Shown: in pieces, positions 59,754-64,000 of the stretch
Layout: each line of letters begins with the position of its first letter
How positions within the stretch are numbered: the stretch's first letter is position 1
NCBI GenBank assembly: GCA_946402275.1
Contig: CAMIVY010000001.1
Coordinates: 62,001-126,000, forward strand
Length of the DNA: 64,000 nt
Origin: an uncultured Prevotella sp.
GTDB taxonomy: Bacteria > Bacteroidota > Bacteroidia > Bacteroidales > Bacteroidaceae
Direction: 5' to 3'
Notes under the pieces: model-generated
Seen by the model: the letters and a program-made list of their open reading frames with translations, nothing else
Told to the model about the DNA's origin: nothing
The model's database searches: none
Program-made: the position numbers and the translations under genes

Positions 59754-60809
59754 ATGATAGAGCTGAATAGACATATTGAGATTCTTCTTTTAACGAACGA
59801 ATGTGTGATAGTTCCTGATTTTGGGGGATTTATGACACATTATATACCTGCTCGTTATGATATGGCAGACCGTTCGTACCTGCCTCCCCTGCGCACCTTG
59901 GGATTCAATCCTCAGTTGTGCATGAACGACAGTGTCTTGGTTCAGTCTTATGTCGAGGCGTATGACATCAGCTATCCCGAAGCGTTACGTCGCGTTTCAG
60001 CAGAAGTCAACGAGTTAAAGCAGATACTAAGCGAGGAAGGCTCCTATACCCTCACCGACCTTGGTACTTTGACCGTTAATGCCGATGGAAACTACGAATT
60101 TGCTCCTTGTGAGGCAGGCTTGTTGACTCCTGAGCTCTATGGCCTGGGCGCTTATACCTTTAAACAGCTCAAGGAAGAGAAAATGGTGGAGACCTCTCTT
60201 CATACCGTTTCTTCCGTTGCCACGGAGGTTCCTCTCTCCCAGCCCGAAGAGTCTGTTCCGTCTCAACAACCCTCTCTGTTGGAGTTTACCGATGATGACG
60301 ATGACCATGAGGCCGCCATCCGCATTCGTTTGTCATGGATTCGTAATGCGGTGGCCATCGCAGCGGCCATTGCAGCATTCTTCATGATGAGCACACCCGT
60401 GGTGAACAGTGATTTGGGAAGCAATGCCATGAGCCAGCTTCAGAACAATATCCTTTACAAGCTCATGCCAAAGGATACCAATACCATTCCTGCAGAACCC
60501 GTTGTGGAACCTGTTGCCAATAAGGCCGAGGCTTCAGCAGATTCCGTTGAAACCGTCGCTCCCGCCTCTCCCACCATCACCTATTATATAGTGGTAGCCT
60601 CTCAGGTAAAACGCAGCAATGCAGAGAACTATGTCGAGAAGTTACACCGCCAAGGCTTTGAGGATGCCAGGGTGTTTATCCACAAGAATGTAGTCCGTGT
60701 CACCTGTGGCGAGTACGACAGCGAGTCAGAAGCCTACCGCCATCTGAGGAAGCTGAACAACAAGGAGGAGTTTGCAGACGCCTGGATCTATAAAACCGCA
60801 GAAGTTTAA
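59754..60809 (+). CDS. HU-CCDC81-like plus SPOR domain cell-envelope protein (start corrected to MIELNRHIEI)
   Basis: N-term HIEILLLTNECVIVPDFGGFMTHYIPARYD; one TM; C-term SPOR-like YYIVVASQVKRSNAENYVEKLHRQGFEDARV. Confidence 0.82.
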   Translation: MIELNRHIEILLLTNECVIVPDFGGFMTHYIPARYDMADRSYLPPLRTLGFNPQLCMNDSVLVQSYVEAYDISYPEALRRVSAEVNELKQILSEEGSYTLTDLGTLTVNADGNYEFAPCEAGLLTPELYGLGAYTFKQLKEEKMVETSLHTVSSVATEVPLSQPEESVPSQQPSLLEFTDDDDDHEAAIRIRLSWIRNAVAIAAAIAAFFMMSTPVVNSDLGSNAMSQLQNNILYKLMPKDTNTIPAEPVVEPVANKAEASADSVETVAPASPTITYYIVVASQVKRSNAENYVEKLHRQGFEDARVFIHKNVVRVTCGEYDSESEAYRHLRKLNNKEEFADAWIYKTAEV

Positions 60810-60811
60810 GC

Positions 60812-61351
60812 ATGAAACGTGTAAGATGCCCTAAGTGCGACAACTATATCACGTTCGACGAGACGAAATACCCGACTGGTCAGTCGTTGGTATTCAAATG
60901 TAACGAGTGTGGCAAGGAGTTTGGCATCCGCATCGGAGTGTCCAAACTGCGCAGTACCCAGAAAGAAGAGTCCAAGGAGTTAGATGCCCTCACCTCTTCC
61001 CTCGGTTATCTCATCGTTATCGAGAATGTATTTCATTACAAGCAGGTCCTTCCCCTGCACATGGGCGATAATGTCATAGGCCGTTATCAGAAAGGCAATC
61101 CCGCCAACTGCACCTTCGAGACCGTTGACCCCAGCGTCGATCTGAACCATTGCACCGTTAATGTCAGCCACGACAAACGAGGCGGTCTGCGTTATACCCT
61201 CATCGATAATAACAGCAATACCGGCACGTTCGTAGGCGATGTGGAACTGCACCCCCGTGAACGTCGCATCATCGAGGACGGCACCCTTTTCACCCTGGGT
61301 GCCACCAGCATCATCCTACGCACTTCCGATATAGAGGAAGATCATGCCTAA
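60812..61351 (+). CDS. FHA-domain protein with N-terminal zinc ribbon
   Basis: RCPKCDNYITFDETKYPTGQSLVFKCNECGKEF; C-term NVIGRYQKGNPANC ... LIDNNSNTGTFV. Confidence 0.88.
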   Translation: MKRVRCPKCDNYITFDETKYPTGQSLVFKCNECGKEFGIRIGVSKLRSTQKEESKELDALTSSLGYLIVIENVFHYKQVLPLHMGDNVIGRYQKGNPANCTFETVDPSVDLNHCTVNVSHDKRGGLRYTLIDNNSNTGTFVGDVELHPRERRIIEDGTLFTLGATSIILRTSDIEEDHA

Positions 61352-62236
61352 GAGCACCAATGCCAGGTCGAAAGCCTTGGCTTTGAGGTTCTTCTCATGA
61401 AAGAAGACAGCCCCAAACAGGAAGCTGACCACCACACTACCCCTTCTTACCATCGATACAATCGATATCATCGCATCAGGCAGTGACAGTGAATAGAAAT
61501 ACATAAAGTCCGCCGTCGATAGAAACAGGCTCACTCCGATAATCGACCAATGCCAATGGAAGGGGGTTATCTCCTTACGATGGGGCCACCAGATAAACAC
61601 CAGCATGGCCAGCATCATACCACATTGATAGAAGTTATACCAGGCCTGCACCAGCATACGGTTCAATCCCACACCCCCGCTCTCCACAGGAGCCATCAGG
61701 TATTTGTCATACAGTCCACTCACTGCTCCCAAGGCCGACGCCCCTACAATCATCCATATCCAGTGGTCGTGCTTGAAGTCTATTCCTTCTTTCTTACCAC
61801 TCTTGCTGAGCATCAGGAAGGAGAGCACCGCCAGCAGCACACCTGCCCATTGCCAGCCATTCAGCCGTTCGCCAAACACCAGCAAGGCACCTACCAGTAC
61901 CATCACAGGACGTGTCGCATTAATCGGACCTACAATCGTCAGCGGCAGGTGTTTCATACCGAAATAGCCCAATACCCAGCTCGACAGCACGATAAGAGCC
62001 TTCAGAAGGACGTATTTATGTTCCTCCCAGCCACCTTCCGAGACATAGAAAATACTCCCGTCCAACGTATCCGTCGTACTGCTCAGCACGATAAATGGCA
62101 GGAATATCAACGATGAGAACAGCGTATTCAGGAACAATACCGGAATCACTGCATTCGCTTTCAGCGCCTGCTTCTTAAACGAATCATAGCATCCCAACAG
62201 GGCTGCCGACATAAAAGCTAATAGTAACCAAGCCAT
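61316..62236 (-). CDS. EamA/DMT-family transporter
   Basis: 306 aa, 10 TM, VGPINATRPVMVLVGALLVFGERL. Confidence 0.85.
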   Translation of the reverse strand: MAWLLLAFMSAALLGCYDSFKKQALKANAVIPVLFLNTLFSSLIFLPFIVLSSTTDTLDGSIFYVSEGGWEEHKYVLLKALIVLSSWVLGYFGMKHLPLTIVGPINATRPVMVLVGALLVFGERLNGWQWAGVLLAVLSFLMLSKSGKKEGIDFKHDHWIWMIVGASALGAVSGLYDKYLMAPVESGGVGLNRMLVQAWYNFYQCGMMLAMLVFIWWPHRKEITPFHWHWSIIGVSLFLSTADFMYFYSLSLPDAMISIVSMVRRGSVVVSFLFGAVFFHEKNLKAKAFDLALVLLGMIFLYIGSA

Positions 62237-62258
62237 ATATAATTCTGAGCGAAGCGAA

Positions 62259-62279
62259 TTTAATCTTTAATATTTAATA
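62259..62279. repeat. Heptad array TTTAATC/TTTAATA, 3 units, overlapping the truA stop
   Basis: TTTAATC TTTAATA TTTAATA. Confidence 0.7.
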
Positions 62280-63001
62280 TCTTCAAGGAAGAGTCCTTTC
62301 GCCGGCATCGACTCTCCCGCCTGCGTGCGTTTCTTTCCTTCTATCACCTGCCGGAACTCCTCCAGCGACATCCGCCCGCGCCCTACTTCCACCAGCGTCC
62401 CTACCACAGCACGTACCATGTTACGCAGGAAGCGGTTGGCCGTTATCTCGAAATACCATTCCGTTGGCGAGGTCTGTATCCATTGCGCCTGAGTCACCTT
62501 ACACAAGGTCGTCTTCACGTCCGACCCTGCCTTACAAAAGGCCCCGAAGTCCTCATACTCCGTCAGCACACGTCCCGCCTCATTCATCAGCGCATAGTCT
62601 AACTGGTAATGAATCTCCAGCGAATACTGGTTCAGAAAGGGCGACTTATGCGTGTGTATATAATAATGGTACGTGCGCGAGGTTGCAGAGAAACGGGCAT
62701 GCAGGTCATCAGCCACCCGTTCGATGCTATAGACAGCGATATCCTCATGCAACAGACCGTTCAGTTTCTTCACCAGCAATGCACCGTCCAGTTCCTGCAC
62801 GGTATCGAAATGGGCAGCCATCCTGCGCGCATGAACCCCTGCATCCGTTCGTCCGGCACCTGTCACACTCACCTTCTCCCGCATCAACAAGCTCAGGCAA
62901 CGCTCCAGTTCGCTCTGTACTGTCACCCCGTTAGGCTGTATCTGCCATCCATGGTAGTGTGTGCCATCATAACCGAACCAGATAAAATAACGCATTTTCA
63001 A
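62267..63001 (-). CDS. truA: tRNA pseudouridine(38-40) synthase
   Basis: YFIWFGYDGTHYHGWQIQPNGVTVQSELE, GAGRTDAGVHA. Confidence 0.95.
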   Translation of the reverse strand: MKMRYFIWFGYDGTHYHGWQIQPNGVTVQSELERCLSLLMREKVSVTGAGRTDAGVHARRMAAHFDTVQELDGALLVKKLNGLLHEDIAVYSIERVADDLHARFSATSRTYHYYIHTHKSPFLNQYSLEIHYQLDYALMNEAGRVLTEYEDFGAFCKAGSDVKTTLCKVTQAQWIQTSPTEWYFEITANRFLRNMVRAVVGTLVEVGRGRMSLEEFRQVIEGKKRTQAGESMPAKGLFLEDIKY

Positions 63002-63013
63002 GGGCGGGCAATC

Positions 63014-64000
63014 CTAGTTACCCGAATCAAGTTTTTCGTAAATAGAATTGTTCGACTTATATTCCGGCACGATCTCCTTCATCTTCTTCACGGTAGCCAT
63101 GTCGTCATACTGCTTGGAAAGTTCGATAAGGTCATCGATATCCTGGCAAACCTGGGCGAAGTCATACTCGCGCACCTCTGCAATACGTATCTTCTCGTGG
63201 AAAGTGGGCTTCGTACCCTCCAACTCGTTCAGCACTTCCTCGTAAAGCTTCTCGCCAGGTCTCAGTCCCGTAAATTTGATTTCTACATTCTTGGCGCCCG
63301 ACAGTTTAATCATACGCTTGGCCAGGTCAGCAATCTTCACAGGCTTACCCATGTCAAACACGAATATCTCACCGCCGTTACCCTTCGTGCCAGCTTCCAA
63401 CACCAGCTTACAGGCCTCCGGTATCAGCATAAAGAAGCGGACGATTCGCTCGTCGGTCACCGTCACCGGGCCGCCGTTCTTGATCTGCTCACGGAACAAG
63501 GGAATCACGGAGCCGTTAGAGCCCAGCACATTACCGAAGCGGGTCGTCACAAATTGTGTTCTGGTTTCACTAGGCACCTTCTTCTCCTTGATGGCCTGGT
63601 CTAGTGCTTGCACATAAATCTCACAGATACGCTTCGAGCAACCCATCACGTTGGTGGGATTCACCGCCTTGTCAGTAGAAATCATCACAAATTTCTTCAC
63701 ACCGTATTTTACGGCCGTGTCGGCAATCACCTTCGTACCATAGATATTATTCAGCACAGCCTCCGAAGGGTTATCCTCCATCATAGGCACATGCTTATAG
63801 GCAGCAGCGTGGAACACATAGTCTGGACGATATTTCTTAAAGATTTCATCCATACGGGTCTTTCTGCTGATACTCGTCACCAGAGTCTCTGCCTGGATTT
63901 GCGGGAACTCTTTCGCCATCATCAGGCGGATATCGTGCTGTGGTGTCTCTGCCTGGTCTATCAGCACCATGTGTGAAGGGGCAAAGCGTGCCACCTGACG
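63014..64000 (-). CDS. CapD/FlaA1-like nucleoside-diphosphate-sugar epimerase/dehydratase (cut by window edge)
   Basis: YVFHAAAYKHVPMMEDNPSEAVLNNIYGTKVIADTA, STDKAVNPTNVMGCSKR. Confidence 0.92.
   Translation of the reverse strand, partial: RQVARFAPSHMVLIDQAETPQHDIRLMMAKEFPQIQAETLVTSISRKTRMDEIFKKYRPDYVFHAAAYKHVPMMEDNPSEAVLNNIYGTKVIADTAVKYGVKKFVMISTDKAVNPTNVMGCSKRICEIYVQALDQAIKEKKVPSETRTQFVTTRFGNVLGSNGSVIPLFREQIKNGGPVTVTDERIVRFFMLIPEACKLVLEAGTKGNGGEIFVFDMGKPVKIADLAKRMIKLSGAKNVEIKFTGLRPGEKLYEEVLNELEGTKPTFHEKIRIAEVREYDFAQVCQDIDDLIELSKQYDDMATVKKMKEIVPEYKSNNSIYEKLDSGN

Noticed and set aside
62609-63604. 331-aa plus-strand ORF
   Set aside because: Spans antisense of truA and the capD-like gene and crosses their junction.

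Overview
The window looks like a contiguous piece of a Bacteroidales (Prevotella/Bacteroides-like) chromosome. Support: promoter motifs of the TTTG-N19-21-TAnnTTTG type, fused lpxC/fabZ, and the atpDC-I-BEFHAG gene order. I see no rRNA, tRNA, CRISPR array or intact insertion sequence. (A) 1-14.7 kb, minus strand: an aryl-polyene/flexirubin-like lipid biosynthesis operon with 3 ketosynthases, 2 ACPs, 2 hotdog dehydratase-like proteins, a 4HBT thioesterase, FabG, an O-methyltransferase-like protein, an LpxL-like acyltransferase, a GT2-acyltransferase fusion, a LolA-like protein, a small DMT transporter and two CrtI/NAD(P)-like oxidoreductases. It has a long leader of about 360 nt with strand-specific RNA structure. 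(B) 14.8-16.4 kb: a long intergenic region with an inverted, iteron-like TTGCAG repeat around an AT-rich palindrome, then an HU-like protein and a 36-aa 'smalltalk'-like ORF. (C) 16.6-64 kb: mostly housekeeping genes (dcu, lpxD-lpxC/fabZ-lpxA-miaA, PBP1a, PIF1-like helicase, ettA, F-ATP synthase, nhaD, def, ruvX, hisGDC, gyrA, rfbC, truA, capD-like). The main unexplained signal is a dispersed family of degenerate tandem repeats with an exact 7-bp period. They sit at gene junctions, often spanning stop and start codons, in the leader of gyrA, and twice in frame inside an MFS transporter gene. Two copies share a hairpin-forming core. All family assignments come from reading the protein sequences; no database search was run.
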